NCBI GenBank assembly: GCA_037178675.1
Contig: JAYMGJ010000124.1
Location: 26,729 to 90,728, forward strand
Direction: 5' to 3'
DNA: 64,000 nt
From: Scleroderma bovista
Lineage: Eukaryota > Basidiomycota > Agaricomycetes > Boletales > Sclerodermataceae
In this document: positions 33,543-46,508 of the stretch, in pieces
Position numbering within the stretch: the stretch's first letter is position 1
How the letters are laid out: each line of letters starts with the position of its first letter
Made by a program: the position numbers and the translations under genes
The notes under the pieces: generated by a model
Told to the model about the DNA's origin: nothing
The model's database searches: none
The model's input: the letters and a program-made list of their open reading frames with translations, nothing else

Positions 33543-36519
33543 TCACTTCGAAATAGTGGCCCTCCTCGGGCGCGTCCTCGTTCCCCCAGGAACGATCTTC
33601 TTCTCCTCCTGAGTTACCTTGTTCAGGTCGATCCCCCACAATCTCGCTTGTGCCTCCCGTAGTCTCATCACATCGTCAACCCAATCCGTTTCGCTCGCTT
33701 TCTTGATTGCAAGAGCGTGCAGCCACTGTTCTTCCTCATCTGAAAGTAGGGCCGCACGAACCCGGTCGCCTGACCTCCACAAGAGTAATTGCTGGACAGC
33801 CTCTGGCAGGAGAATGTTAAGACAGTACTATGCCACAGTTGTCAATCACATTCTTTCCGTGTCAGGAATAGCCCTTACGTCTAGCTTGTCGACGCCCAAT
33901 AATGATTCAAATTCAGCGCATCCTTTTGGTCGAGGGAGCTCCTGCCTTGGATCATCTGACGAGGTGGAAGCACTCGGCTAAAAGCATTAAAAGACAATTA
34001 ACACCACGTGCACCAACCCATCAAAATACTAACCTCAGCCACTGTTTCACTGGGTGCAGCGGCCACTAGCTCAGGCTCCGGAGCATGGGAATCATTGGGA
34101 GAGGGCTGAACGAACAGTCAAGTGACGTCCCGAGCATTCAAAAATAGCCATACCACAGACTGAGTCACTTCGGTCAGCGGAGAAGGCGCCTCGCTTCCAT
34201 CACCGAGGGAGACACGGAGGAACTTTATAAATGTGTCAGTGTGAAGAGTCAAGGGGGACGGTTACGGTTACCTGCTTGGGCTGATCGACTACCATGGGAG
34301 AGTGAGAGGTCACAGGAACTTCTTCCTTGCTACCACCCACTTTCGAGGCTGATACCTGAGGGTCACTTTCGACTCCCTCAGGTTGCCTATCTCCGGAGGG
34401 AACCGCCTCTTCAATACCCTCCATCTTCTCGCCTTCCGAGGGTACTTGGTTCGCTGGCTCAGGCGGAACCGATGGATTCGCTGCATCCGCTGCATCTTCG
34501 CTTGCTTTTGCATCCCCGTTCGCGTCCGGCATATATCTGACCTGCTCACTACTGTCGCCTATTACCCACTTGCAAATCGCTCGCTGTATAGCCTTGATGA
34601 ACCGCACATCCAGTCCGCCCCGTACGCCAGCAGCTTTGAGTAACGCTGCGCGCGCAGATCCTCCCTTCATAAATGCTTCGTGTTTCGTCATTGTCGGTGC
34701 GTATTTCTTTTCTAGGATCGCGCGCAGTACGGGTTTCACGTACGCTAGTTGCGCATGCACCGATTGCTCCCTAAATTCGTCCGGTTGCGGTGGAGGTTCA
34801 TGAGGAATATCGTCATCGCCATCTCGACCGCGATCTCCGTTCGCCTCGCCCTCGTCCTCCGACTCAGGGTCATCCGTCGTCCGGACTGAACTCTCCCACT
34901 TCCCAAGTGAACAGGTGACAAAGCCCTCTTCCTCTGAAGTCCAGAACTTGCTACGACTGACTGAATAAATCTCGTCGTCGAGGAACTGGACCTGATATTT
35001 CTCATATTTGTCTGGAAGATGTTTGAGGATCTTTCCTGGCCAGTAGTGTGAACCAGTCCCAGGCGCCTGTGCAAGGACAAGCTCGCCCGGGATTTGAATG
35101 GTAGGGTCAGGTGGACAAACAGAATGGCTCCTCGGCATCGGGGTATGCGTCTCCTTGAGATTCGCCTTCGACCGCTGTGATTTAAGTTTGCCCACAGATT
35201 TGGTCCTCGACAACGGCTTCGCCTTGGGGACAGTCTGGGGCACGGTAGTAGATGTTCGAAGGTGCGATGTGTCATGGTCAGATTCGTCGAGGGAGTCGTA
35301 GAAGTTCCCGTTGCCATTGGCATAAGAAAAAATGAGAGCAGGAAGTCCCTCACGCTCAAGCGCTGAGGCCTTTTCCATGCTGGCGACGGCTTCTTCCCAA
35401 CGATCACCAATGCTAGCCCCATTGTCTAGTCGTTGCTTCTTCTGAGGAGGGGAACTCGTGAGGTCGATTGTGTCATCCATGATCGAGGATATATGGAAAA
35501 TCGACCGATTAAAACGCCTGGTTCCAGTTTCGTCATTAATAGACAAGATGTTTGCAGGCGACGGCGTCATGATTGTACACGTCCTGCGAAGTGTCGAAGA
35601 ACTGGAGGGGAAATCCCCAAACAGCGAGACGCGGAGCGGCTCCTTGGCAATTATCTGTAGCATAACATTGTATTTAGTACATACTGAGAGTGCACATTCC
35701 TCAATTTACCTGAGCAGGCCACCACATATGCTCACTGGATTCAGCAACCATGTCACCACTCTCAGTAGTTTGAACAGGATCACCGTGGATGGTGCCGGAT
35801 CGGTCCACTGATACCCAAACAGGCGTTCCAATCTCCCATGCATCCTGCCCTGGCTTGGGTAGGGGCTTGCCCATCTTCTTTTTGGGCGTGGACCAAGGTT
35901 GCGACACGCTCACCTTTGAGGCCGAAGCCACTAAAGGCCGCAAAGGAGCCGCCTTTGCGGTCTGTGACGCTGGTTTCTTCGCCTGAGTAGGAGCAGGAGT
36001 AGTAAATATTGACGGAAGCTCCTTGGACAGTATACTAGGGCTTGGTGGTACGCTTGACAAAGGCGAGGACAACCGGGAGGAGGGAGAGAGCTCTCTACGA
36101 GAAGGTGACAAAGATGCCTTGCGTTTAAGCGTCCTTCTGGCTTTGGCCGTGCCTGCCGTAGTGGGCTGGGACAACGACAGTGGAGTCGCGGGTGTGAGGC
36201 GTACTTTGGGTTTTGGTTTTGACTTCGGTTTCACCGTAGCCTTTCCCTTGTGTTCTGGCGAAGTAGAACTTCCCTTCAGAGGAGAAGAGAGGTGCTTCCC
36301 AGTCGCGCTGTAGCGATACTTGACGCTCTTCGACTTGCGCACAGTGGTCTCGCCAAACGGGTGCGAGCCAAGTTCATTGTCTGAGCGATCAGCTCCCTCG
36401 TCAGAACGCGTGGGCGAGTCCATGAGCTGCCCCACAAAGCTAGCAGAAGCACGCTGCGCCGCACCTCGAGCAGGAAGTACTCGTTCTGCCAGAGCTGGTT
36501 CATCTTGTGTGCTTGTCAT
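33543..36519 (-). CDS. Basidiomycete PWWP/Tudor-like chromatin-associated protein
   Basis: The start is the ATG at 36519 (MTSTQDEPALAERVLPARG); the frame to 36549 begins with GTG. Exon 1 is Ser/Pro/Lys-rich and ends WWPAQ; a GTAAAT intron joins it to IIAKEPLRVSLFG, giving a PWWP-like core. A second reader-like module in the next exon reads LVLAQAPGTGSHYWPGKIL...KYQVQFLDDEIYSVSRSKFW, resembling Tudor/PWWP barrels. A helical part follows (FREQSVHAQLAYVKPVLRAIL). Three or four small exons between 34230 and 33790 lead to a conserved end (LNILLPEAVQQLLLWRSGDRVR, then EEEQWLHALAIKKASETDWVDDVMRLRE) and the stop at 33543. Two putative methyl-lysine or DNA-binding modules suggest a nuclear reader protein. 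The exact function is not known to me. Confidence 0.7.
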
Positions 36520-36549
36520 GGGTCGGACGAATACACGATGCAGTGACAC

Positions 36550-39500
36550 GATATCGGGTGGTATTCTGATGTGCTATGTTGTGAATATCAGCCAAATAGC
36601 ACGAAAAAGAAAGAACAGAAAGTCCCGGCGTCGAGTTCAGGTTCAAGGTTGCTGCCAACCACGCTCGTCTGAGTGTTGGAAATGGGGCACCCTGCGGCTC
36701 ACCGTGTCACGTGGCTTCATATGCTCTTGCGTCAGAGGCATAGCATAACTCTTGAGCTCGATCACTCACCAGCAAAGCCACCTTCTCCTTGATATTCTCG
36801 TGCACTGCTGCAGGGACGAACTCTTCGATGCACTCTTCAGCACGGCACGCTAGAATGGACGAGTTGCAGCAGTGACAGGGTAAGGTTGTTGACCAGTCCT
36901 TTCCGGGGTGGTGGCTCTGTCAATGCTTGACAGACAATGCACTCTAGCTGGTCATTACCGTCTTCACGTTCCAAACGCACCAAGTCCCATTTTTCTCCAC
37001 AAAGCTGCGGCACGTTCGACGGTTGACGTCCATTCTCCAGAGTGCGCCGTGTACTACGCCCACCTATGGTGCTCTATTGAAGAGAAACACACAGTTACTG
37101 TACTGTTTGCATTTCTATCGATTTGATCCGTCCTCTATATGCAGCCTCGTCGTGGTTATACCACATCCGCCACTGACCCTATCACATGCACCAGCTTCAT
37201 GGGTCAATTCCATCGTTCCTCACCTTGTGACACGCAACCATCAAGTCCATTCAGCGATGTGGTTTCGGGTTTCTTACCTGAATACAAGTCTAGCCTCGGC
37301 ACATTTTTCCGTGTCCACATTCTATGTTCGCTCGATCGCTTTGTCACGCTATCACCCCTGGCACGATATGAGGCAGCGCAGCCACTCGATCCGATACACC
37401 TCGTCTTGCCTTTATTGCAAGTGTGTTTGACCCTTGTTTCGTTTCTCCTACATGCACTCAGAGCTATGCTGGATTCCCAACACTCATCACCCCTGTGGAT
37501 ATGCCCTGACCGTTGCGTTGCGTTCTACCCTCGGTTTACCTCGCGGTGGCGTCTCCACGGCTTCAGTTTCACCATCTCCGAGAGTTCTTTGAGCCATGCA
37601 GTACAAGCACTCAACGGCAATGTCTGGCAGTACTGAGGCTTGACGAGGTTTGTGTGATCCCAGAGTGGAGAGAAGCTCAAAACCCACCTCAGGACATGCT
37701 TTTGGAGCGCACTGCTTCACGATCTATCCTCGAGGGCAGTCCCTAGGTTATTCTTTTCCTGCGACGTTCCAAGGTAGATTTCTATGCAATAATAGCTGAA
37801 TTAGGGCCACGCAAATTAAATGCACGCGTTACGTTACACGTATACAGCAGTCAGTCTCTCTTCTTCTGCCGGCCCACAGCCAGGGATTGACTTGATAACC
37901 TGTAGTAGGACCTTGTGTTCTTGTCGACATCCAGTGCTATGTACGAGATGGTCGACTTCCTATCTCCAATGGTTGAACTCAAAATCTAACGTTGGCATTA
38001 CTGATACCTTGACTTCTACTCACAACAGTCGCCGAATGAATTCCACCGCACACCACGCTTTCCTGTCCGTCAATGAGCCAAGGTGCATGCTCCGCACCCA
38101 AGGAATGTTCCATGACATGATACTCCTTCACAGAGCACAGATGTTACCGCCCGGCGTGCGTCACAGCGGTCAGCATGCCTGTTCCAGCATAGGACAGCAC
38201 CGTTACCCCATCAAGCGATGCTGGAACTGATTTCGTCCATACCGCGGTCGGTGGCACTACTGCATGTCAGCGTCATGGCGATAACACATTTTCTTGAATG
38301 GCTCCATGCTTCCCTGTCCAAGAACCAGCAATAGGGTCCTTAGGCGCCCATTTATGGTGCGCACCGCCGCCTCTTACGAACGCTCCCATTCTATTATGGG
38401 AGCTCCCTAAATGGCAAACACATAGCGGCGGCGCACATGAGGGGGAGGCAGAAGAGAAGGAGAAGTAAGTTCCCCCCCCTTGTGCACGAACAAGAGTGAG
38501 CGACCTCTTCCAAGGTGTCAGAGAATGGTGAACAACAGATAGCCCCTTTTGGATCTTTATAGAAGGTCTAGTGCTTATCGTGTCTTGACGTCGTCATCTG
38601 ACCTGCCCCACCACCCACAACTCTGTTTTTGTTTTTGATAGGCCACGGCGATTGCGCCAAGTTCTGGGAAACAGCGGTGAAATTCGTCGAGTTGGCGATA
38701 TGGCATAATGCGCTCAAAATGACTCGGGTTCCAGATGCAATCCACGGCTTGCGAATCGAAGCGGGGAAGGCACCGATCCGGGTGACCTGAGGGGTACACC
38801 TACTAATTCAGAAAGGTATCGCATCCATTTGTAAATATCTATTCATGCCTACTTGCATAGGATACAATACTACTTCCAATGACGCCACCTTCCAAAAGGC
38901 CGCGACAACTCACCAGCCAACGCTGGAAGTTGCACAATCGAGCGAAGTTCGCAGCTTTCACGATCGATCGGTGCATCCCTGCGCAACTGTGCACCGTGTA
39001 CCGTGATCACTCATCACATCACAATCAATGACCATCTGAGCGCCATGCGCATGCCACAGCACGATCGAGAACCACGCCATCTGGCAACTGCGGTGAAAGG
39101 AGAAGGGGTCGAAGCTGGTAGAAGAGGGGGGAACAATTTGTGCGGTTGTTTGAGATGCTGCTGACAAACGCCAAGGACTCGTCACGGCCGAACGGCGACC
39201 TTTAATGAAAACAACCACCAGAACACCCTGCGCTCACGAGAACAAATGCCAGGCGATAGAGAGAAGCCCCCCAGTTTGTGCCAAGTTTATCCACATCTGC
39301 GTATGTACATGTGCATAGAGTTCTATATCTTCCGCATCGATCGTTATTGATCATCTTGATTACCCTGCATGGTCTGGTTCAGTCTCGTGCACACGGCCCC
39401 AAGTGCTATTCATTTAAACCTTTCCAAAACGTGTCCAAACCTATCTCTTTTCGTGCCTGATTGCCTCAGCTCCTCGAGGCCTCGAGGCAACCCGTCCACA

Positions 39501-40030
39501 GGAGTGCACCAAATGCACATATGTACTAGTCGAAATAAACACGGTGGCGTACACTCGACGCATGGTAGACGCGTCGCGTCCACGTCTTTCCACTGCAAGG
39601 CATTTAACACCATTGTCTGGTGACTGACATGAGAAGGAAATTGAACTGCACGATTGAGATTCAACGGAAAACGAGGTCACATTGCTACATGCGAAAACTG
39701 GGAGGGAGAAAGGAAAAGAAGCGGCATAAGTTACTCAACGATTCCAAGGGAAAGGTGATCATAACTACATGTGAGATATGATAACGAAGATAATACCCGA
39801 GGGATATGGCAGAAATCCAAGGAGAGAGAAGAGAGGGTATTCAAAAGCGCTACATGGATTGCCTATAAAATGCATGAGAACCTATGTCGTATAATCTATG
39901 AGGATCGGAGATGCGAAGGTCGTCCATCAATCATGACCTAGCGTTAGTAATATGGTCCTCGGAAGTAAGGCGCAGAAGGAGACAGAGATAAGAGATTACT
40001 GATGGGTGCATATTCGCGCATAAAATGTAA
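36550..40030. other. Long gene-poor region (3.5 kb)
   Basis: No spliced gene could be supported. Plus-strand frames at 37023-37430 and 37139-37636 (165 residues) lack motifs and good start context. Imperfect hairpin sequence lies at 38346-38438. The segment 39931-40030 is the 3' flank of the next gene. Confidence 0.45.
38346..38438. repeat. Imperfect nested hairpin
   Basis: Inner perfect stem GCTCCCAT/ATGGGAGC (38382-38389 and 38396-38403). Outer arms are related to each other: ATGGTGCGCACCGCCGC on the left and the complement of GCGGCGGCGCACAT on the right. Possibly a small foldback element. Confidence 0.6.
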
Positions 40031-41346
40031 TCACCGGCGATCCCGGGATTGTGAACGGGAGATACCAATTGAATGTCTGCGTTGTAAGTTATTTCGAGAT
40101 GGGCGTGGGCCCTTCGAACCCCAGGGGAAATCCGAGGCAAAGCTAAACAACCGGTCAAACAGCGGTCGTTTGGGGCCAAAACCAGCCGCGGAGTCAGGAG
40201 TGCGTAATGAAGTCGATTTAGTAGTAGAGCTGCCATTGTATAGAGAAGGTTCGGGTCCGTTCTGTGATGATGTACACACAAGCACGTCAGCCAACTGGTC
40301 GACGAGAAGTGGAAGGAAAAGCACGGTGAACTTACCAAGACTTTGATCTTCTGGCCTGCGTTTGGAAGGACGTAGTACGTGCTGTTTGAACTGCCACTGG
40401 TTGATTTGCTGATCGGGGAGGCACGCAGGTCTTCTTTGGGGCGTGGTCCCCGTGGGCCACGTCGTTCTTCTGGAAGCAAGCCGAGCTGGCCGTGCACAGG
40501 AGGGTACGGCTTAGTCGTGATGCGAGGATACTGAGGAAAGCCATTCGGGGAAGATCCCGTGTAGTTCACGCCGGGTGCTTTGTGAGGGGCATGCACGATC
40601 ATAGGCGGGGCAAAGTGATCGGTGTTGTGATAATCACCTGGGGCGTAAACGATCGATGGCGAAGGTCTGTTTCCACGTGAATGCGGATGACTTGGGTGGT
40701 GATAGTTATATGGATCACGAATGTGCTGAGGATGGGAGTGTGTGACAGAAGCGGGCACATTCAAGGTGTGAGTAACATAGCGCGGCGGGGGGCTGTCGTA
40801 CACGTCTGCAACATCCCGAGTGGGAGGGGGCTGAGTAGGGTCACGGTAAGGCTCTGAAGACCGTCTGGGCCTGTATGAACCTGTGACGCGATGGGGTTGT
40901 GCATTGGGGGCAGCAGGGAGGACCTGAATGTCCTCTGGAGCTGATTCGTAGTCCAGTTCCTCTGGCGCGAGGGGGTAGATTGGGGGAGGTGGACGATGGC
41001 CCATAGCGGACTTGGAGCGTTGGTGGGGTGTCTGCGGCCGCGAGCGCGGTGCAGGAGCGCGGTAGTGGGGGTCCCTGTGCGGGTAATGTGGGTAGTGCCA
41101 GTGGGAGATGGGGATCTCGCCGCGACCGTCTGAGTACTTGAGCACCATTTTGGGTGGCAAGGAATGGGAACTGCCCTCGTCTGAGTGGTGGCTTGCTAGT
41201 TCGACCTCCTCGACTACAGATGGTGGGCTGTCTGGGGAGCGAAACTGGCCGTTATAAGGGATGTGGGTGTCCACCCAATGGGCAATGCGTTCGTCAGAGG
41301 CTCCGGAAATTTTAATGGGCTCTGGTGATGCTGTATGCTCGGTCAT
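40031..41346 (-). CDS. Disordered Pro/His-rich fungal protein
   Basis: Two exons: 40336-41346 (337 codons) and 40031-40294 (88 codons with stop), joined in phase over a 41-nt intron (GTAAGT...CAG). It starts MTEHTASPEPIKISGASDER. The body is rich in Pro, His, Ser, Tyr and Arg (HWHYPHYPHRDPHYRAPAP, RPPPPIYPLAPEELDYESAPED). Short ordered-looking motifs are MVLKYSDGRGEIPISHW and SNSTYYVLPNAGQKIKVL. The end has KRPLFDRLFSFASDF and an Arg/Ser-rich tail. I recognise no catalytic domain. The unspliced frame runs on to 39931, but the donor at 40335 and the better C-terminal composition favour splicing. Confidence 0.65.
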
Positions 41347-43551
41347 GATTTATGCGAAAGTCAGCGGACCTCTCACGAATGGTGACGTTAGCGTCGATTT
41401 GAGCTGGGAGATAGCAGCAAGGGCCTGTGAAGCAGAAACGCCGGACTCGACGGCAGCAAATTTTATATGGACGCTGTGGTCAGCTCATGCTTGTTACTTA
41501 CGAGAAGGCAGAGGACGAGAAAGGACAGGCCAGATCCAGATCGCAGGTACTTGCAGCACTTTGAGTCAGACATTGCCATACACTGAAAGCCATCATTCAT
41601 TCCACCACGCTGACTTATTTCCGATCGGCTGACGAGTCGCGGGCTTGACAAGCATGAACGTGGTTGCAGCGAGGCCAAGGGTGTTTCCTTCTGCGGCATC
41701 TTCCTAATCACAGGCTCACAGCCTGCACAGCGCGTGAACCGAAGAGCAACGACTGAGGCAACACCTCACCACAGAGGCCAGCAATGCAGTCAGACATATG
41801 CTGGACAGGTCTGCAGTATTTTTGTATGTCGTCGAAGAGGAGTTCACTCACCCGCGTGATTGTACTGCTCAGTAACCATGCTGAATATCATTCCCCTGTC
41901 GTACATAACGGAAGGGCTGTGTATTTCATGACGCCAACTGAATAAACTCACCACCATATTCGTTCAACAAAGCCGACTTCTTCCCTCGAGCGCGCAATGA
42001 AACATAACTGTGAAGGGCCGAGGAACAATCCATTACGTGGGCACTTCCAACTCATAATAGTACCCGCCCTGCGCTCGGCATTGGCACAAATAGCTTAGCA
42101 GCTCCACTCACAATAAACCTTTGTTAGTAGAATGCAACCTATAAAACTGTCGCGGTGTGCACGGATCCGACTGTGACTCTGCGACTGAATGCGAAGGCGA
42201 TGAGTCTCAAGTTGTGAGGTTGTGGCGACGGAACATTCTTTAGGGGCAGTCACCTCCTGTGGCCGATGCGCGTATCCCCTCTGGCATCATAGGCCCAATC
42301 AATGGGAGCCCGTGGATGGGGACGGTAGCCTTTCGCCAAATAGATCGCGCACCCAAGTGGCCACGGCCACGGCCATGCGCCTGGTACAGCAGTCCATAAA
42401 CGTCACGCAATACCTCCGTATAGCGTAGTTGAGCATAGCTCTAGAGTCTACTATGGCCTTCATTGAACAGGGTCAAGCAGCAGGACATGCGAGACCATCA
42501 GATCAGGTAATCGTGAAAAGGGACGCGTCTTCAGATTGGAGAACATTCTCTCTGAGAATTAAAAGACATACATATTGTCATACCTGGATCACGTCGCCCA
42601 ATGGCACAACATTGACACAAGCCTTCCAATATGACTAGCATACCGGATATCTAATCTCCTCAGTCCGCGCCACAGTAAACCATGGCTTAACGGCAGTGAA
42701 TCAAGGGTCCAAGTCCGAAGGGGATTCATCGGCACAATCCACTGCGGGTGGATATGTGTGTAGGTCAGTGGAAGAAGAATCTGCTGAGACAGATCTATGC
42801 ACAATCACGTTCTTCAGAAGGTCTCGAGCCCATCTGCTGCAGATAAGAGGGATGAGCGATAATCGGAGATTTGATATCACTCTGTCCTTTTCCAGTGCGA
42901 ACTCCAGTCGATTGCAAATGTGCAAGGAGTACCCGGGTAAAAGTCTATCTCCCGAGTTCTATGTATGTCGTGCTGCCCATAGTCAGAGGTAAGGTCAGGG
43001 CAGTACTGAACCTGATTCCTAATGTTCAACTGGCAGAGCACCTACTATGGTTAAAGGTAAGATAAGGTAAGATAAGGTTGTGCAATTGCAACAAGGACAT
43101 TTAGCTGACTTAGGTTTAGTGGATGGCTGAAGCTAGTACGAACCTTTTGCGTGAGTCAAGCTTTCAAGTGTCACTGTCAGTGCGTCAGCGGCGACCACAC
43201 TTTGCTCCTCTCCTGGACCTTCCCGTAGGGGGTCCCTCTGATGTGGTGCCTAGATATGTTGGCGTGACGGCGTCTCATTGACCTCTAGCTTGTGCCATAC
43301 TGAAACTTCGCAACATGATCACGCAAGACTGGTCAACAATGATAAATTTCATCCATCCTCCAGACCAGCTTGAAAAAAACTATCAGTAGTACGAGGTAAG
43401 TCGAGGGGTAGTACTGCACAAGATTGGGTAAAGGTTGCAGCTAGTAAATGACAACGGGGTGAACTAATGAGAGATAGTAAGCTATTCACATACGAAAGTA
43501 AGTCCTCTCGACGAACAAAAGCAAAAGAAAGTAGTCCATCCATCCAACAGA
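41347..43551. other. Gene-poor region (2.2 kb)
   Basis: No gene supported; frames are short and on both strands. It contains a small direct repeat AAGGTAAGAT (x2-3) near 43054. Confidence 0.45.
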
Positions 43552-46095
43552 TCACATCATAGAAAGTCGCTGATTCGGTTGTTTCCGGACTTTCACGGGT
43601 AAGGTAGATGCCCGGGCAATGGCAGCATCGCCAACGTCTAAATGCGAATAGGGGCCCTGCGGAACAGTTTCGGGGACTGAGGGAAAGGCGTCAAAAATGT
43701 CCTTATCAATGAAGCTCGAAGTCGAAGTACGTGAGAGATCAGAGCAGGAATCATGCGGTACCCAGGAAGTAGGTCGTGGACCTGCGTCTTGGCCGCTGCG
43801 GCGCCCAATAGGCGATACGCCAGGAGAGGGTATGTTTAGGCTATGCTGCGGTGTCTCGTACACAGAACTACGATCTATCAACAAAGCAAAATGGCTCAGC
43901 GCTTTGTCAAGGAAGCATGGCGGGATAAACCGTACCTGTATCCGTTGTGCTCACGTTCGACCTCGTACGACTGCGGTTGAACAGTTTGTCAGTAAAAGAG
44001 CTTGCCCGCCCTACAGGACCATGCTTCTTCGGAGAAACACTCGGCCATGCGATTCCGAAACCTCCACTCCTACCACTCAGGCTATCAGGTGGAGTAGCGA
44101 CCATCGCAGAGTCTTCAGAAGACAGCGAGATGCTATCACGCGGATACGCCCCAGGCATGTTCGTGGACGACCGTCGGCCAGTGAGACGCCGCAAACCAGA
44201 AAGGTACTTCCTGTGCGACGGCGACCTCTGCGAGAAAGTCGTCGATGCTAGGCTCCTACCATCCGAGGTCTCGTCCTCTTCTGGGATCTCCGGGATTTCT
44301 GACTCGAGCGTGGGCTCCCTGATGGCCGGAATGGAGAGCGAAAGCCGACCACGTAGTTCAGTATCTAGGATCGGCAACGGTTTCTCCGTCAGGGTGGTCG
44401 CGGACACTGATCGAGGGTTTACGGGCTGGAAGGTCGCACTAGTGGGCGTCTTCGCCGATGGAGCATCTAGGTTCTCCGAGGTATCTCCCTCTGTAAGCCT
44501 TAGTTCTAGCAGGGCTGCTTCTTCAAGCAGGATGGTCAATTCACCAGGTCCGGTGCTCGGCGTGACATCAACTACGGGAATGCCTGGCGAACGGCGGGGG
44601 CGCACGACCTGCGGTGTAGGGGAAGCAGCGAGACTGGATGCGGGGGCAGTGGCAGCAGGTGTCTCCGTAACTTTGCGATGAACGACAGCCCTGAAGGTCG
44701 ACTTGTTTTGCAAAGGCGCTGCAGGTTTCAGCTCAGGCGATGGAGGGAGTGCCTTGGTCTGTACATCGCTAACAGAATCTGTAATTGAGACAGTCTCGGT
44801 GCTTTCTTCTTCGGGTTGGGGCACGGCAGCTGGTGGATCTGGGCTAGTTGGAGAAGGACCAAGGCTGCTCACATTTCCCGTTTCTTCCACCTCGGTACCA
44901 AGGGAAGAAGCGTTCTGCGATACAGCAGCAGGAGATGGCAAAGGAGATACCGCAATGGGGTCAGGTACCACAGGAGGGGGTTGTGTTGGCTCTGGCTCGG
45001 TCATTTCAATTTCCTCTTCCTCCTGCTCGGTAGCAGGGTGCAAAATATTGTGCGATACAGCATCAGGAGATTGAGAAGGAGGCTCCAAAGGGGGGTCGGG
45101 TAAAGCAGGAGGCAATTGGGGCGGTGTTGGTTGGGGGATGACCTCCGGGTCCAAAGGGCTCTCTTTGGCAACTGGAATATCCACAACAGCGTCCTGCTGG
45201 CTGACAGTATGAACAAGGGGAGATGCCAGCATAGCATCACTTAGCACCGTAGATGATTGCGTCTCGACCGTGTTCAACTCAACCTTCTCTTCCATGTCAC
45301 TCCCTTCCAGATCCAATGCCTGCTGAATAGGCTCAAGAGCCTCAACTGTATCGGCACCGACTTCAGGTTCGGGTGCTTCTGGAGGAAGGCATGGTGAATC
45401 CGCTGAAGGGGACGGCGTAGTCGTGGAACTATCGGACTCCTCCAACTGGAGGGGGCACGACGGAGGCGACGAAGGAAAAGTAACTCCCTCCGACGGCAAT
45501 TCAGCGCACCCCGCACTTACGACACGCCTCCCAGGACCAAAGTCCACCGCAAGCGAATTACGACGGGGAGTGTGGAAGACGGTACCATTCGGGACTGGGG
45601 GTGCGGAATCATCAGGGCGAAACGCTATTGGACCGCGAGAGAGCGCTCCGCCTGTAGAGATACATCTCTTCCGCGGACCGGGCAAATCGCCTCCGCTGAG
45701 TGGTAGAGGTGATCCAGACCGACTCACAGGGGGCCCGCTGGGTCGACCGAGTCCTTGTATCCGGTTGCCATAGAGCTCTCCTCGTTTTTTCGCTGTCTGA
45801 GTATCTGCTGGACAGGGCAGTGCACCCATCCCAAAACTGCCTCGCGGGACAGGGATCCCTCCTTTTTTCTCGAATTTCGCGATTTTATCGCGAAGTGCAC
45901 CGGTGCCGGCGATGGGGATGCCCTTGGAGGCTATCTGGGTAGAGGGATGTTGGGTGGGGGAGACATTGCGCTGTTGGAGGGCCGCGATGCGCTCCTTGAG
46001 GTTGACTGGGGGTGTTTGCACTCGGGAAGTCCTGAAATGAAGTAGAACGGATCAGCAGGAGTGCAATGATTCGGTTAGGTCCTTGACACTTACAT
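43552..46095 (-). CDS. Large disordered fungal protein (start codon split by an intron)
   Basis: The main exon 43907-46031 is open and reads TSRVQTPPVNLKERIAALQQR, ALRDKIAKFEKKGGIPVPRGSFGMG and KRGELYGNRIQGLGRPSG, then a long acidic, Pro/Ser-rich middle and ELRGRLSLSIPAI, HRKYLSGLRRLTGRRSS. A donor GTACGG near 43915 joins in phase to the last exon (DRSSVYETPQHSLNIPSPGVSPIGRRS...) ending at 43552. The main exon has no ATG at its beginning. A GTAAGT donor at 46093 and CAG acceptor at 46032-46034 would place AT at 46094-46095 next to G at 46031, forming an ATG split by the intron. The conserved short blocks suggest a cytoskeletal or scaffold role, but that is a guess. Confidence 0.6.
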
Positions 46096-46508
46096 GACGA
46101 CGACTGAGTGGGAGTGAAGAAATGGTTTTACAAGAACAGTAGAGGAAACCGACCGGCCAGGGTAGGGCGTGCAAGGTTGGCGAAAAAAAAATCTGAATAA
46201 TGGACGGGACAAGTGAGAACTCGAGACGCTTCAGTCGGAGAAGGTCAAGGTGTGGAACGATAGTCGAATGTGAACGATGAACAAGGGCGAAATTAATAGT
46301 CAAAGAAAGACTAAGCGCGGGCGTACGCTGCAGGCAAGGAGCGGGTTGACGACCCTGGTCGAGGACGGAAGAGACGTTCAGCAGCGGGCGCCAAATATCT
46401 GCTGCAATTAATTAACGTAGTAAGGTGCAAACAGCTTCAAGTCTCCCGAGGTACATACAAGAGTGACATATACACCGGCTTAACAGCACAACTATGAAAA
46501 CTATGTAG

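Noticed and set aside
37139..37636. 165-residue plus-strand frame in the gene-poor region
   Set aside because: No domain, no membrane topology that makes sense, weak start context, and an overlapping alternative frame of similar length.
38346..38438. Hairpin as a transcription terminator
   Set aside because: Intrinsic hairpin terminators are a bacterial feature; this is a fungal genome and no gene ends nearby.
43947..45773. Plus-strand frames of 116-244 residues opposite the large disordered protein
   Set aside because: Antisense shadows of Pro/Ser-rich coding sequence; no splice signals or domains.
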